Notes under the pieces: generated by a model | What the model saw: only the letters and a program-made list of their open reading frames with translations | Databases searched by the model: none | Told to the model about the DNA's origin: nothing | NCBI RefSeq assembly: GCF_009830125.1 | Contig: NZ_WUPT01000002.1 | Location: forward strand, 186,001-250,000 | Length of the DNA: 64,000 nucleotides | Reading direction: 5' to 3' | Source: Kangsaoukella pontilimi | GTDB taxonomy: Bacteria; Pseudomonadota; Alphaproteobacteria; Rhodobacterales; Rhodobacteraceae | In this document: one piece after another, positions 38,471-47,055 of the stretch | How positions within the stretch are numbered: the stretch's first letter is position 1 | Layout: each line of letters starts with the position of its first letter | Program-made: the position numbers and the translations under genes

Positions 38471-38535
38471 GGATTCCCAGACGTTACGCTTTCGGGTAGC
38501 GTGATTTCCGAGGCATCAAATCGGGCGAAGACCCA

Positions 38536-39033
38536 ATGAAACTGACAAGACGCGCCGCCCTTATCGGGGGCAGCTTACTGGCGTTGACGGGCTGCGGCTC
38601 GAAATTTCAGTCCTATACCGGGCCAGCGGTCACACGCGTGGCCGTCTTCAAGGACAGCCGCCGGATGTATCTTCTGCATCACAAGAGCGTTCTGAAGGCC
38701 TATGACATCGACCTCGGCTTTGCGCCGGTGGGTGACAAGAAGGTCGAGGGCGACGGCAAAACGCCGGAAGGGCATTACCTGATCGACCGACGGAATCCGA
38801 ACAGTCGCTACCACCTCTCGATCGGTATCGACTATCCGCGCGCCCATGACATTGCGGAGGCGCGCGCGCTGGGCAAGGAGCCGGGCGGCGACATCTTCAT
38901 CCACGGGCAGGGCAATCCGGTGTCCCGGCTGCGCCGGGACTGGACCTGGGGGTGCATTGCCGTAACCAATGACGAGATCGAAGAGGTCTATGCAATGGTG
39001 CGCGACGGCACCATCGTCTCGATTTATCCCTGA
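38536..39033 (+). CDS. L,D-transpeptidase (YkuD) family lipoprotein
   Basis: This 165-residue protein begins with a lipoprotein signal (TRRAALIGGSLLALTGC, lipobox cysteine C20; twin arginines are present at 5-6). The YkuD domain follows, with catalytic H123 in FIHGQG and C140 in WTWGCIAVTNDEIE, matching the HXX...SXGC-type active site (here W in place of the usual S before GC). It would cross-link peptidoglycan or attach lipoprotein, from the periplasmic face. It converges with the CAP gene (10-bp overlap), and a second YkuD gene lies 0.7 kb downstream. Confidence 0.85.
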   Translation: MKLTRRAALIGGSLLALTGCGSKFQSYTGPAVTRVAVFKDSRRMYLLHHKSVLKAYDIDLGFAPVGDKKVEGDGKTPEGHYLIDRRNPNSRYHLSIGIDYPRAHDIAEARALGKEPGGDIFIHGQGNPVSRLRRDWTWGCIAVTNDEIEEVYAMVRDGTIVSIYP

Positions 39034-39560
39034 AGGGCTGCCGTGCTGGCCTGACCGGTAATCAGCGTCCACCAGATCTTGCCCGACGGCTCCTGAAACC
39101 AAGCGATGCCCAGATCGGTGGCGCGCGGATCGAGGATGACGCCACGCGTGTCGGGCTGCGTCATCCAGGCGGCAAGGGTCTCAAGTTCGGATTCGTAGGT
39201 TTCCGAGATATTCTCGCCCAGAAGTCCGCCGCGATAGCCTGCCCGCTGCACACGATCGAGCGGACTGGACCCGTCCGACCCGAAGTGCCAAGGCCGGTTC
39301 TGAAGCGACATGTCCTGCGCATGGGTTGCAGCGGCTGCGTTCAGTTCCGCCGACAGCTTCACCTGACCGGCCCCCGACGCCGCGCGAAGTGCGTTCACCC
39401 CGTCGAGCACCCGGAACTGGATCTCGGACGTGTCCGATGAGTCGATGCGGTAGATCTGCGGAAGCGGGCGCCCGTCCGGACCGAAACGCGGCGGCTCGGG
39501 CGTTGCGCAGGCTGTGAGGGTAAAGGCAAGGCCGATCAGCAGAAGAAACTTACGCAGCAT
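39024..39560 (-). CDS. CAP-domain (SCP/PR-1-like) lipoprotein
   Basis: This 178-residue protein has a lipoprotein signal peptide (LRKFLLLIGLAFTLTAC, cysteine C18) and a CAP-domain core with 'LDGVNALRAASGAGQVKLSAELNAAAATHAQDMS', 'GENISETYESELETLAAWMTQPDTRGVILDPRATDLGIAW' and a terminal 'WWTLITGQ'. Bacterial CAP proteins of this form are secreted and of poorly defined function, sometimes acting on cell wall. ATG 39560 is preferred; an antisense extension to 40262 is a shadow of the transpeptidase gene. It is divergent from the gene at 39723. Confidence 0.85.
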   Translation of the reverse strand: MLRKFLLLIGLAFTLTACATPEPPRFGPDGRPLPQIYRIDSSDTSEIQFRVLDGVNALRAASGAGQVKLSAELNAAAATHAQDMSLQNRPWHFGSDGSSPLDRVQRAGYRGGLLGENISETYESELETLAAWMTQPDTRGVILDPRATDLGIAWFQEPSGKIWWTLITGQASTAALQG

Positions 39561-39722
39561 GGGAAACACTCGATGACATTTTTCGGGGCAAGCCTTACAG
39601 CCAACGTGCCTCCTATACAAACCGAAGTGCCACACTGTTCGGCAAGCTAACGCCGGTTTGATTTGAAGCTGTTTCTTTTCCGCACTAAGTTCTGCAGCGG
39701 ACCGGAAACGGAGATGTAAGTA

Positions 39723-40316
39723 ATGACTATTCCCAAGTTGGACCGCCGCGGCTTTATCGCAGGCACCGCCGGGGCGGCCTCTGTGCTGGCCGCGCCTGCC
39801 ATCGCGCAAAGCAACGTCGACCCCGAATTCCGCGACCAGGTGTCGGACTCGGTAAGGCGGAATGCGTCGAGCTTTCGGGCGCTGGAATGGCGGCCCTATT
39901 TCGACAACCTGAATAACGGAGCGATCCTTGTCGATATCACGTCGCGTGCGCTGCACTACTGGGACGAGACCGACACGATCTACAAGCTTTACCCGACCAG
40001 CGTGCCGCTGAGCGAGGATCTGACCCGCCGTGGCCGGACCCGCGTGGTTCTGAAGGACCCCGAGCCAGACTGGCGCCCGACACCGGCTATGAAGCAGCGG
40101 AACCCGGACTGGCCCGACTACATGCCGCCGGGACCGGACAACCCGCTCGGCATCCGCGCGATGCACCTGACCTGGACTTATTACCGCATCCACGGCACCC
40201 ACGACACGCGCAAGATCGGACGCCGCTCGTCGAATGGCTGCATCGGCCTTTATAACGAGCACATCACCGAGCTTTACGATCTCTCCAAGGTTGGAACGCA
40301 GGTTCTGGTGATCTGA
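39723..40316 (+). CDS. L,D-transpeptidase (ErfK/YbiS/YkuD family), probable Tat substrate
   Basis: This 197-residue protein starts with a twin-arginine-type signal (LDRRGFIAGTAGAASVLAAPAIAQ) and has a YkuD domain with catalytic H157 in HGTHDTRKIGRRSSNGCIGLYN and C173 in SNGC. This is the canonical HGT...SxGC active site. It would form 3-3 peptidoglycan cross-links in the periplasm. It is the second YkuD-family gene in 1.8 kb and is divergent from the CAP lipoprotein gene, with 162 bp between starts. A strong intrinsic terminator follows. Confidence 0.9.
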   Translation: MTIPKLDRRGFIAGTAGAASVLAAPAIAQSNVDPEFRDQVSDSVRRNASSFRALEWRPYFDNLNNGAILVDITSRALHYWDETDTIYKLYPTSVPLSEDLTRRGRTRVVLKDPEPDWRPTPAMKQRNPDWPDYMPPGPDNPLGIRAMHLTWTYYRIHGTHDTRKIGRRSSNGCIGLYNEHITELYDLSKVGTQVLVI

Positions 40317-40340
40317 CGGTAACCGTCAGGTGAAACAGGA

Positions 40341-40371
40341 AAGGCCCCGGCGGTGAGCGCGGGGCCTTTTT
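40341..40371 (+). terminator. Intrinsic terminator after the second L,D-transpeptidase gene
   Basis: AAGGCCCC (40341-40348) pairs perfectly with GGGGCCTT (40361-40368) around a 12-base loop and is followed by a T-run ending at 40371. It separates this gene from the convergent kinase gene that ends at 40390. Confidence 0.85.
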
Positions 40372-40389
40372 GCTGTTGTCAGATAGCGG

Positions 40390-41787
40390 CTACGAACCCA
40401 GAGCGATCATCTGCGCGACCAGGTCAACCTCGCGGAAGGGTTTGGAGATCACGGTGACGCCTTCGAATGCCTCTCCGAGGTCTGCGCTGTCCAACTGCCC
40501 TGTGAGGACGATAAACGGGACCGCGAGTTCCGACAGGCGGGACGCGATCTCATCTGATGTTGTCCGACCGAGATTGAAGTCGATCAAGGCGGCTTCGGGC
40601 GGGCTTTCCAGTGCCGCAAAGGCATCGGTCACTCTGGAAAACGGACCCAGAACCGTAGCTCCTCGGGATTCGAAGATATCGGCCAGATCCATGCCGATGA
40701 TCGGGTCGTCTTCGACCACCATGATCCGGCGACCCGAGAACCACGTTTCGGGATCCGCCGCTTGGTCCGGTGTCGAGACCGCAATCGAAGGGGTGTCCGG
40801 AAGCGCCTCGTTCTGAAAGCTACGATGTACCCTGATGTCACATTTCAGACCGTCATCCGAGTAAGATATATCCACCGCCCCGTCGTCACGCAGGGCATTC
40901 CGAAAGATAGACGATCCGATGCCGGAGAGCCGATTGTCGGCGATGGCCGGGCCACCCGTTTCGACCCAGCGGATAGATACGGTGCGGTCTGCATGTGTCG
41001 AGACATCTATGCTGACGTTACCGTCCGGCAGGGAAAGCGCCCCGTGTTTGACCGCGTTTGTCAGAAGCTCGTGGAAAATCATGGCAAGCGCCTCTGACGC
41101 TTCACCCGTGAACCAGATGCGTGTTTCGCCAGTGATTGAGAGGCGGTCCAGCCAGCCGGAAAAGGCATCCAATTCCGTCGTCAGGATGTCTTTAAGGCTG
41201 GACCGCTCGGCTTCGTCCGAAATGAGAACCTTGTTGGCGCGCGACAGGGCCGCCAGCCGTTCCATCAGTGTCTCCGAGAACTCTTCGACCGAGTCCGCTC
41301 TTTTGGCGACCTGCCGGATCATCGAGTTCATGATCGCGAAGGTGTTCGAAACACGATGGTCGAGTTCCCTCGAAAGCAGCTTGAGCCGATCTTCGTTCCG
41401 CTTAGTTTCGGTAATGTCGATCACATGGCCGATCAGTTTCGTGACCTCGCCCGAGTCGGAGAAAATCGGCATGCCCTTCGCACTGATCCAGCGATCGACG
41501 CCGTCGGCGCGCCGTATCCGGGTTTCAAAAGACCAAGGGTTGCCGTCGGTGAGCGAGCTATTCAGGAGGTTCTCGACACGGTCGCGGTCTTCTTCGGCGA
41601 CGTAGCTCAGGAAAATCTCTGCGCTCCATTCGTCGAGAAGCGTCTCGTGCCCAAAAATCTGGTCGTGCCGTAGGTTGCGCTCTGCCTTCCCGGTTTCGGC
41701 ATCAAGCTCCCAGATTCCGATCTCGGACGTAGCTTGAATCAGATTGAGGTGGTCGCTGCCTCTATCGAACGTGGGAAAGTCTGACAT
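40390..41787 (-). CDS. PAS-HWE histidine kinase with C-terminal receiver domain
   Basis: This 465-residue hybrid has a PAS domain (about 15-125, ending VIDITETK), an HWE/HisKA_2-type dimerisation region with phospho-histidine H144 in RELDHRVSNTFA, an ATPase domain with the N-box IFHELLTNAVKHGAL, and a C-terminal receiver (about 345-465) with VVEDDPIIGMDLA and the phospho-acceptor in ALIDFNLG. HWE kinases feed the general stress and light responses in alphaproteobacteria, but no phyR/nepR/ecfG gene is near. Start is ATG 41787; GTG 41811 is an alternative. It has no predicted transmembrane segment. Confidence 0.88.
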   Translation of the reverse strand: MSDFPTFDRGSDHLNLIQATSEIGIWELDAETGKAERNLRHDQIFGHETLLDEWSAEIFLSYVAEEDRDRVENLLNSSLTDGNPWSFETRIRRADGVDRWISAKGMPIFSDSGEVTKLIGHVIDITETKRNEDRLKLLSRELDHRVSNTFAIMNSMIRQVAKRADSVEEFSETLMERLAALSRANKVLISDEAERSSLKDILTTELDAFSGWLDRLSITGETRIWFTGEASEALAMIFHELLTNAVKHGALSLPDGNVSIDVSTHADRTVSIRWVETGGPAIADNRLSGIGSSIFRNALRDDGAVDISYSDDGLKCDIRVHRSFQNEALPDTPSIAVSTPDQAADPETWFSGRRIMVVEDDPIIGMDLADIFESRGATVLGPFSRVTDAFAALESPPEAALIDFNLGRTTSDEIASRLSELAVPFIVLTGQLDSADLGEAFEGVTVISKPFREVDLVAQMIALGS

Positions 41788-41937
41788 GCCCTGCGCTGCC
41801 CTATCTCTCACTGGCTAATAACGTCGACTGTTCGCGAGTTTGGAAATGTCGACATCATTTTACAAAATAAGTTAATATTCCGCATCTGAGGGCACAGCTC
41901 AAGACGCGTGGACATTGTGACCAACTTTGAAAGCCGG

Positions 41938-43029
41938 TCAGTCGAGCCACCCCTTGAGGTTATCCTCGATCGCCTCGGAGAGCGCCGCGATATGCGCCTC
42001 GTCGTCGTTAAGGCAGGGGATGTAGGTGAAGTGCTCGCCGCCCGCTTCCTCGAAGCTCTCGCGAATCTCTTCATTGATTTCTTCCAGCGTCTCGATGCAG
42101 TCGGCCGAGAACGCCGGCGCGATGATGGCGATGCGCTTCTTGCCGTCCTCGGCAAGGCGCGCGACCTCTTCGACGGTGTAGGGCTTGAGCCATTCTTCCG
42201 GGCCGAAGCGGCTTTGGAAGGTCGAGGTGATCTGGGTGTCGTCCCAGCCCAGGCGCTCTTTCAGCAGCCGCGTCGTCTTCACGCACTGGCAGTGATAGGG
42301 ATCGCCTTCCATAAGGTAACGCTGCGGCACGCCGTGATAGGAACAGACGAGGATGTCGGGCTTGGTCTCCATCATCGCGTAGGCACGTTCGACCGACTGG
42401 GCAAGCGCCTCGATATAGGACGGGCGGTCGAAATAGGCGGGGACGGTGCGGACCGGCGGCTGCCACTTTTCTTCCATCAGGGCGCGGAAGAACTGGTCGT
42501 TCGCGGTCGCGGTCGTGGCACCCGCGTATTGCGGATAGAGCGGGAAGAACAGGATCTTCCGGCAGCCGCGCTCGGCCATGACCCGGACCTTGGATTTGGT
42601 CGACGGGTTGCCGTAGCGCATGCAGAAGTCCACCAGCACGTCATCGCCATAGCGCGCCTGCATCGCGGCCTTGATCTTTTCCGTTTGCGCCTTGGTGATC
42701 GTCATGAGGGGGCTTTCGCCCAGATCCTCGTTCCAGATCGACTTGTACGCGGCGCCGGATGAGAAGGGCCGTTTGGACAGGATCACAAGCTGCAGAAGCG
42801 GCTGCCAGATCCACGGGCTGTAATCGATGACGCGGCGGTCTGACAGGAACTCGCCCAGGTAGCGGCGCATGGACCAGTAATCGTAGTTGTCCGGCGTCCC
42901 CAGATTGGCCAGCAGGACGCCCACGCGCGGGCGCTTAACCGGCGGGTGATCCGCCGGAAGGTGCGGGTTGTGCGGTTCTGTTTCGTCTTTCGGCAAGGTC
43001 ACATCCTGACGTGAGCGCGCATCCAACAT
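41938..43029 (-). CDS. hemH: Ferrochelatase
   Basis: This 363-residue enzyme inserts ferrous iron into protoporphyrin IX, the final step of heme synthesis; hemJ and hemW are also in this window. Motifs include 'RVGVLLANLGTPDNYDYWSMRRYLGEFLSDRRV', 'FFPLYPQYAG', 'CSYHGVPQRY' with the conserved histidine, and 'IAPAFSADCIETLEEI'. The N-terminal ~35 residues before RVGVLL are charged and vary in the family. The start at ATG 43029 is the only ATG with suitable length; its ribosome-binding site is weak. Confidence 0.94.
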   Translation of the reverse strand: MLDARSRQDVTLPKDETEPHNPHLPADHPPVKRPRVGVLLANLGTPDNYDYWSMRRYLGEFLSDRRVIDYSPWIWQPLLQLVILSKRPFSSGAAYKSIWNEDLGESPLMTITKAQTEKIKAAMQARYGDDVLVDFCMRYGNPSTKSKVRVMAERGCRKILFFPLYPQYAGATTATANDQFFRALMEEKWQPPVRTVPAYFDRPSYIEALAQSVERAYAMMETKPDILVCSYHGVPQRYLMEGDPYHCQCVKTTRLLKERLGWDDTQITSTFQSRFGPEEWLKPYTVEEVARLAEDGKKRIAIIAPAFSADCIETLEEINEEIRESFEEAGGEHFTYIPCLNDDEAHIAALSEAIEDNLKGWLD

Positions 43030-43093
43030 CCTAGAAAACCCTGTTTCGCATGTCTGCCCCTAGAGCCGCGACATAACGGTCCTTTCGCCAAGG

Positions 43094-43924
43094 TCAACGT
43101 ATGCGGGGTGCGACCGTATCGCCCGCAGGGCTTTCAGTGGTGCCAAGCGCGTCTGCCAGACGCTGTTGCGCCGAGCCGGGGCGAAGAGGTTTCGGCTGGC
43201 TTTCATCGGGCGCCCAACCGGTCAGGAAGACCATCTCGAATGTCGCCAACAGATAGCCTTCGTCGTCCGAGAAATGGCTGCGGTAGATGTCCTCGGCCGT
43301 GGAAAAGAGCCGCCTGTTGGTGAACTGCCGTGGGCGGTCAGCAAGCGCGTTCGTTTCGCCCATAACGCGCAGATCGCGGCAAAGCGCGGCAAGCGTGCGA
43401 TACCTCACCGTCAGCCGCTGGGAATCCGCGACTGGCAGCGCAAAGCCCGCACGCTGCATCAGCCCGCCCAGATCGCGCAAATCTGCCATGGGCAGCACAC
43501 GCGGCGAAAGGCCGCCCGAGACCCGCGCCTCGGCCTCGGCGAGAGAGGTGCGCAACTCGTGCAGGGTCTGACCGGCGAACATCGTGCCGATGAAGAGCCC
43601 GTCGGGTTTGAGAAGCAGCCGCGATTGAACAAGCTGCCCGACCGGGTCATCTGCCCAGTGCAGCGACATTGCATGGACCACAAGGTCATGCGCGCCGCGC
43701 GAGCCGGACAGTTCCGGCGCGTCGTCCAGCTGGGTCGCCCCGGGCAGAAGCGTGGCAAATGGCCCCTTCGACAGTCCAATGACGGCAGGCGCCGTAAACG
43801 TCCTGTTAACCTCGCTCAGTCTTTCCTCGATCTCGGCAGCCGCTTCGGCGTGGAGGAAGGCATCCTCCATCGTGGCGCGGCGTCGGTGCGCGATGAGCGC
43901 GGATCGGTCGGTCAGGGTCTGCAT
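43094..43924 (-). CDS. SAM-dependent methyltransferase, BioC/NDUFAF5-like
   Basis: This 276-residue protein has a class I methyltransferase layout. Its C-terminal two-thirds carries VVHAMSLHWADDPVGQLVQ, LLLKPDGLFIGTMF and LPMADLRDLGGLMQRAGFALPVAD, which resembles the BioC/NDUFAF5 family, whose members methylate malonyl-ACP or hydroxylate a complex I subunit. The glycine-rich SAM loop near the N terminus is not clear, so the exact substrate cannot be told. It has 23 bp to the divergent comF gene. Confidence 0.7.
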   Translation of the reverse strand: MQTLTDRSALIAHRRRATMEDAFLHAEAAAEIEERLSEVNRTFTAPAVIGLSKGPFATLLPGATQLDDAPELSGSRGAHDLVVHAMSLHWADDPVGQLVQSRLLLKPDGLFIGTMFAGQTLHELRTSLAEAEARVSGGLSPRVLPMADLRDLGGLMQRAGFALPVADSQRLTVRYRTLAALCRDLRVMGETNALADRPRQFTNRRLFSTAEDIYRSHFSDDEGYLLATFEMVFLTGWAPDESQPKPLRPGSAQQRLADALGTTESPAGDTVAPRIR

Positions 43925-43947
43925 GACGCCCCAGAAGGTAACGACGC

Positions 43948-44673
43948 ATGAGCGCTTTGCAACGCGCACTCTCGGTTCTTTATCCCGATCAGTGCCTGAT
44001 CTGCCGAAATCTGGTGGATCAGCCCGGCGCGCTTTGCCCTGACTGCTGGCGCGGGGTCCCCTTCGTGCAGGGCCATGTCTGCGACGCGTGTGGCGCGCCT
44101 CTGCCGGGGCAGGGGGATGGGGCGGCGGATCATTGCGACGACTGCCTGACGGTTGCGCGCCCTTGGGACAAGGGCCGGGCAGTGATGCTCTATCGTGACG
44201 CGGGGCGACGCTTCGTGCTGGCGCTGAAGCATGGCGACCGGACCGACCTTGCAGGTCCCGCTGCGCGCTGGCTCACCGAGCGTTTGCGCCCGCTGGTTGA
44301 GTGTGACGCGGTTGTGGTCCCGGTGCCTGTGCATTGGAGTCGGCTTCTCCGGCGGCGTTACAATCAGGCGGCCGAGATCGCGCGGGCGATGGGGCCGCTT
44401 CTGGGGGTGCCTGCCGTGCCCGATGCGCTGACACGGCTCCGGGCGACCGCCGTGCAGGACGGGCTTGGGATCGACGCGCGCTTTGCGAATGTCGCCGATG
44501 CCATCGTGGTGGCTGGGGCGAAACGGTCTGCGCTGGACGGTAGAACGGTGATCCTTGTGGATGACGTTATGACCTCGGGCGCGACACTCGCCGCCGCGAC
44601 CACGGCCTGCCATGACGCGGGTGCAAGCCGGGTTATCGTCGGGGTGCTGGCACGGGCGGTCCGAAGCCCCTAG
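43948..44673 (+). CDS. ComF-family amidophosphoribosyltransferase-like protein
   Basis: This 241-residue protein has two N-terminal zinc-finger-like cysteine groups (C16/C19, C30/C33, C45/C48, C63/C66) and a C-terminal PRT domain with the PRPP-binding motif VILVDDVMTSGATLAA. ComF is needed for DNA uptake in naturally competent bacteria; a general role in other organisms is unclear. It is 29 bp upstream of grxC and likely in one operon with it. A methyltransferase gene is divergent. Confidence 0.88.
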   Translation: MSALQRALSVLYPDQCLICRNLVDQPGALCPDCWRGVPFVQGHVCDACGAPLPGQGDGAADHCDDCLTVARPWDKGRAVMLYRDAGRRFVLALKHGDRTDLAGPAARWLTERLRPLVECDAVVVPVPVHWSRLLRRRYNQAAEIARAMGPLLGVPAVPDALTRLRATAVQDGLGIDARFANVADAIVVAGAKRSALDGRTVILVDDVMTSGATLAAATTACHDAGASRVIVGVLARAVRSP

Positions 44674-44702
44674 ATAAGGGGCAACGGAATGCGGAGACCT
44701 CC

Positions 44703-44960
44703 ATGGCCCAGATTGAAATCTATACGACGCCCCTTTGCGGGTTCTGCCACGCTGCGAAGCGGCTTCTGACGCAGAAGGATGCGGCATTTGCCGAGATTGA
44801 CGTCTCGCGCGCTCCTGACAAGCGGCAGGAGATGATGGCGCGGGCCAACGGGCGCCACACGGTGCCGCAGATCTTCGTAGACGGTCAGCACGTGGGCGGT
44901 TGCGACGATCTCTACGCGCTCGAGCGCGCAGGTAAGCTCGACCCGATACTGGCGGCTTGA
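44703..44960 (+). CDS. grxC: Glutaredoxin 3
   Basis: This 85-residue glutaredoxin uses glutathione to reduce disulfides. The active site is CGFC (C12, C15) in TTPLCGFCHAAKRLL, rather than the usual CPYC of class I monothiol-reducing glutaredoxins. The GSH-binding TVPQIFVDGQHVGGCDDLYAL is present. It is followed 5 bp later by the nitrilase gene in the same direction. Confidence 0.92.
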   Translation: MAQIEIYTTPLCGFCHAAKRLLTQKDAAFAEIDVSRAPDKRQEMMARANGRHTVPQIFVDGQHVGGCDDLYALERAGKLDPILAA

Positions 44961-44965
44961 GGCCG

Positions 44966-45793
44966 ATGCGCGCGGCACTGGTCCAGCTCAACGCCTCGGA
45001 CGATCCGGCCGCCAATCTGCCCGTGACGCTTGGTTTTCTTGAAGACGCCGCCGACGCAGGCGCGGAGATCGCGCTGACGCCCGAGGTGACGAATTGTGTC
45101 TCGGCCAGTCGCGCGCGGCAGGCTGAAGTGCTGCAGGACGAGAATGAAGACATCACCCTTGCGGCGGTGCGCGAGCTTGCCGCGCGGCGCGGAATGCGGG
45201 TGCTGATCGGGTCGCTGGCGCTGAAGGGCGGTGCAGATGGCCGTTTTGTGAACCGGTCCTTGCTGATCGGGCCGGATGGCGGGATCGCCGCGCGCTATGA
45301 CAAGATGCACATGTTCGACGTCTCGATTTCCGAGACCGAGACCTATCGCGAAAGCGCGGGCTATGCGCCCGGTGACCGCGCTGTGCTTGTTCAGGCCGGC
45401 GCAGCCGCGCTTGGCCTGACGATCTGCTACGACCTGCGCTTTCCCTATCTCTTCCGCCGTCTGGCACAGGCGGGGGCCGAGGTGCTGACGGTACCGTCCG
45501 CCTTTGCGCCGGACACAGGCGCGGCGCATTGGGAAACGCTTCTAAGGGCGCGCGCGATCGAGACCGGGTCTTTCGTCTTGGCGCCGGCGCAATGCGGCAC
45601 GCACCGGGCCGTGCAGGGCCGCGAAAGGCGGACCCATGGCCATTCGCTGGCTGTTGATCCATGGGGAAGAATTCTGGCCGATGGCGGCGATTTGCCCGGG
45701 GTCACAACGGTTGATTTGGACGTGTCTGCGGTCAAGGATGTGCGGGGACGCGTGCCGTCCCTGACCCATGACCGAGACTTCGAAGGACCGTAA
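44966..45793 (+). CDS. Carbon-nitrogen hydrolase (Nit/nitrilase superfamily)
   Basis: This 275-residue hydrolase has the E-K-C triad of the superfamily: E40 in ALTPEVTNCV, K113 in RYDKMHMFD and C154 in TICYDLRFPYLFR. The pattern is close to Nit1/Nit2-type amidases, which act on deaminated glutathione or omega-amidic substrates; the glutaredoxin neighbour fits a glutathione-related role, by inference. ATG 44966 is used. The TAA stop overlaps the next start as TAATG, so translation of marR is probably coupled. Confidence 0.85.
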   Translation: MRAALVQLNASDDPAANLPVTLGFLEDAADAGAEIALTPEVTNCVSASRARQAEVLQDENEDITLAAVRELAARRGMRVLIGSLALKGGADGRFVNRSLLIGPDGGIAARYDKMHMFDVSISETETYRESAGYAPGDRAVLVQAGAAALGLTICYDLRFPYLFRRLAQAGAEVLTVPSAFAPDTGAAHWETLLRARAIETGSFVLAPAQCGTHRAVQGRERRTHGHSLAVDPWGRILADGGDLPGVTTVDLDVSAVKDVRGRVPSLTHDRDFEGP

Positions 45794-46275
45794 TGGCCGA
45801 AAACAAGGACCCCGGCGACCCGCTGTCGATCGCGCTGTTCAGCGAGATGTTCATGGCGGATCAGCTTGCCCGCGCGCGTCTGGCCAAGGCCTTGCCGAAG
45901 GGAATGGAGCTGAGCCATTTCTCGGTTCTGAACCATCTGGCCCGCGCGAATGCCGAACGCACCCCGGCGCAGTTGGCTCGCGCGTTTCACGTCACGCGGG
46001 GCGCAATGACCAACACGGTCAGCAAGCTGGAATGGGCGGGCTACGTCCATGTCCGGCCCGACTGGGACGACGCGCGGCGCAAGTTCGTGTCCATCAGCGC
46101 GACCGGTCGCAAGGCGCGCGAGGCGGCGATCGCCGCGATCTATCCCATCATCAGCGAAGCGGTCGAGGCGGTCGGCCCCGAGCGTGTCCGGAACGCCCTG
46201 CCAGTGATCCGCGAGATCCGGCGGCGCTTCGACGAAGAAGCTACGCAGGACGAAGGGACGTCGTCACGTAGTTGA
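45793..46275 (+). CDS. MarR family transcriptional regulator
   Basis: This 160-residue protein has a winged helix typical of MarR repressors, with '[63 protein letters not shown]'. Its ligand is unknown. It ends comF-grxC-nitrilase-marR and its 3' end overlaps convergent ubiG by 35 bp, the longest convergent overlap here. It may regulate its own operon or an unlinked target. Confidence 0.88.
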   Translation: MAENKDPGDPLSIALFSEMFMADQLARARLAKALPKGMELSHFSVLNHLARANAERTPAQLARAFHVTRGAMTNTVSKLEWAGYVHVRPDWDDARRKFVSISATGRKAREAAIAAIYPIISEAVEAVGPERVRNALPVIREIRRRFDEEATQDEGTSSRS

Positions 46276-46984
46276 CCGACAGGTCCTTGTCGCTCAGCGA
46301 CCAGCGCCATGACACCGGGTTGAAGACGAAGCCCTTGCGATCCACCGGGTCGAGGCCGGCTTGCGACAGCAGACTATAAAGCTCGTCCGGCGTGATGAAT
46401 TTCGACCACTCATGCGTGCCCTTGGGGAGCCAGCGCATGATGTGCTCGGCCCCGACGATGGCCATGGCGAAGCTCTTGGGGTTCCGGTTGATGGTCGAGC
46501 AGGTCATCAGGCCGCCCGGTTTCAGCAGGTCATGGCAGGCGGTCAGATAGGCCAACGGGTCGGCCACGTGTTCGACCACTTCCATGTTGAGAACCGCGTC
46601 GAATCGCTCACCCGCCGCGGCCAGAGCCTCGGCCGTCGTGTGGCGATAGTCGATCTTCAGGCCCTGCGCCTCAGCATGGACACGGGCGACGGGGATGTTC
46701 CGTTCGGCGGCGTCGGCGCCCACCACATCGGCCCCGAGCCGGGCCATCGGTTCGGACAACAAACCGCCGCCGCAGCCGATGTCCAGAATGCGCAGCCCCT
46801 CGAACGGTCGCGACGCGGACAGGTCGCGATCGAACTCGACCGCAATTTGTCGTGTGATATAGTCCAGCCGACAGGGGTTCAGCATGTGCAGCGGCTTGAA
46901 CTTACCGTTCGGGTCCCACCATTCGGCGGCCATCGCCTCGAACTTGGCGATTTCGGACGGATCGATGGTTGTTGCGCTTTCCAT
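46241..46984 (-). CDS. ubiG: Ubiquinone biosynthesis O-methyltransferase UbiG
   Basis: This 247-residue SAM methyltransferase performs the two O-methylations in ubiquinone synthesis. The SAM motif is [20 protein letters not shown], with '[15 protein letters not shown]' and '[16 protein letters not shown]' as family features. ATG 46984 is preferred over 47017. It faces the pip gene, with 71 bp between starts for divergent promoters. Confidence 0.95.
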   Translation of the reverse strand: MESATTIDPSEIAKFEAMAAEWWDPNGKFKPLHMLNPCRLDYITRQIAVEFDRDLSASRPFEGLRILDIGCGGGLLSEPMARLGADVVGADAAERNIPVARVHAEAQGLKIDYRHTTAEALAAAGERFDAVLNMEVVEHVADPLAYLTACHDLLKPGGLMTCSTINRNPKSFAMAIVGAEHIMRWLPKGTHEWSKFITPDELYSLLSQAGLDPVDRKGFVFNPVSWRWSLSDKDLSVNYVTTSLRPA

Positions 46985-47055
46985 AAGGCCCCCGGCATGA
47001 ACATTCTGACCCGGCACCCATAGATTGCCGGATTTTCGAGTTATATAGATCCGTC

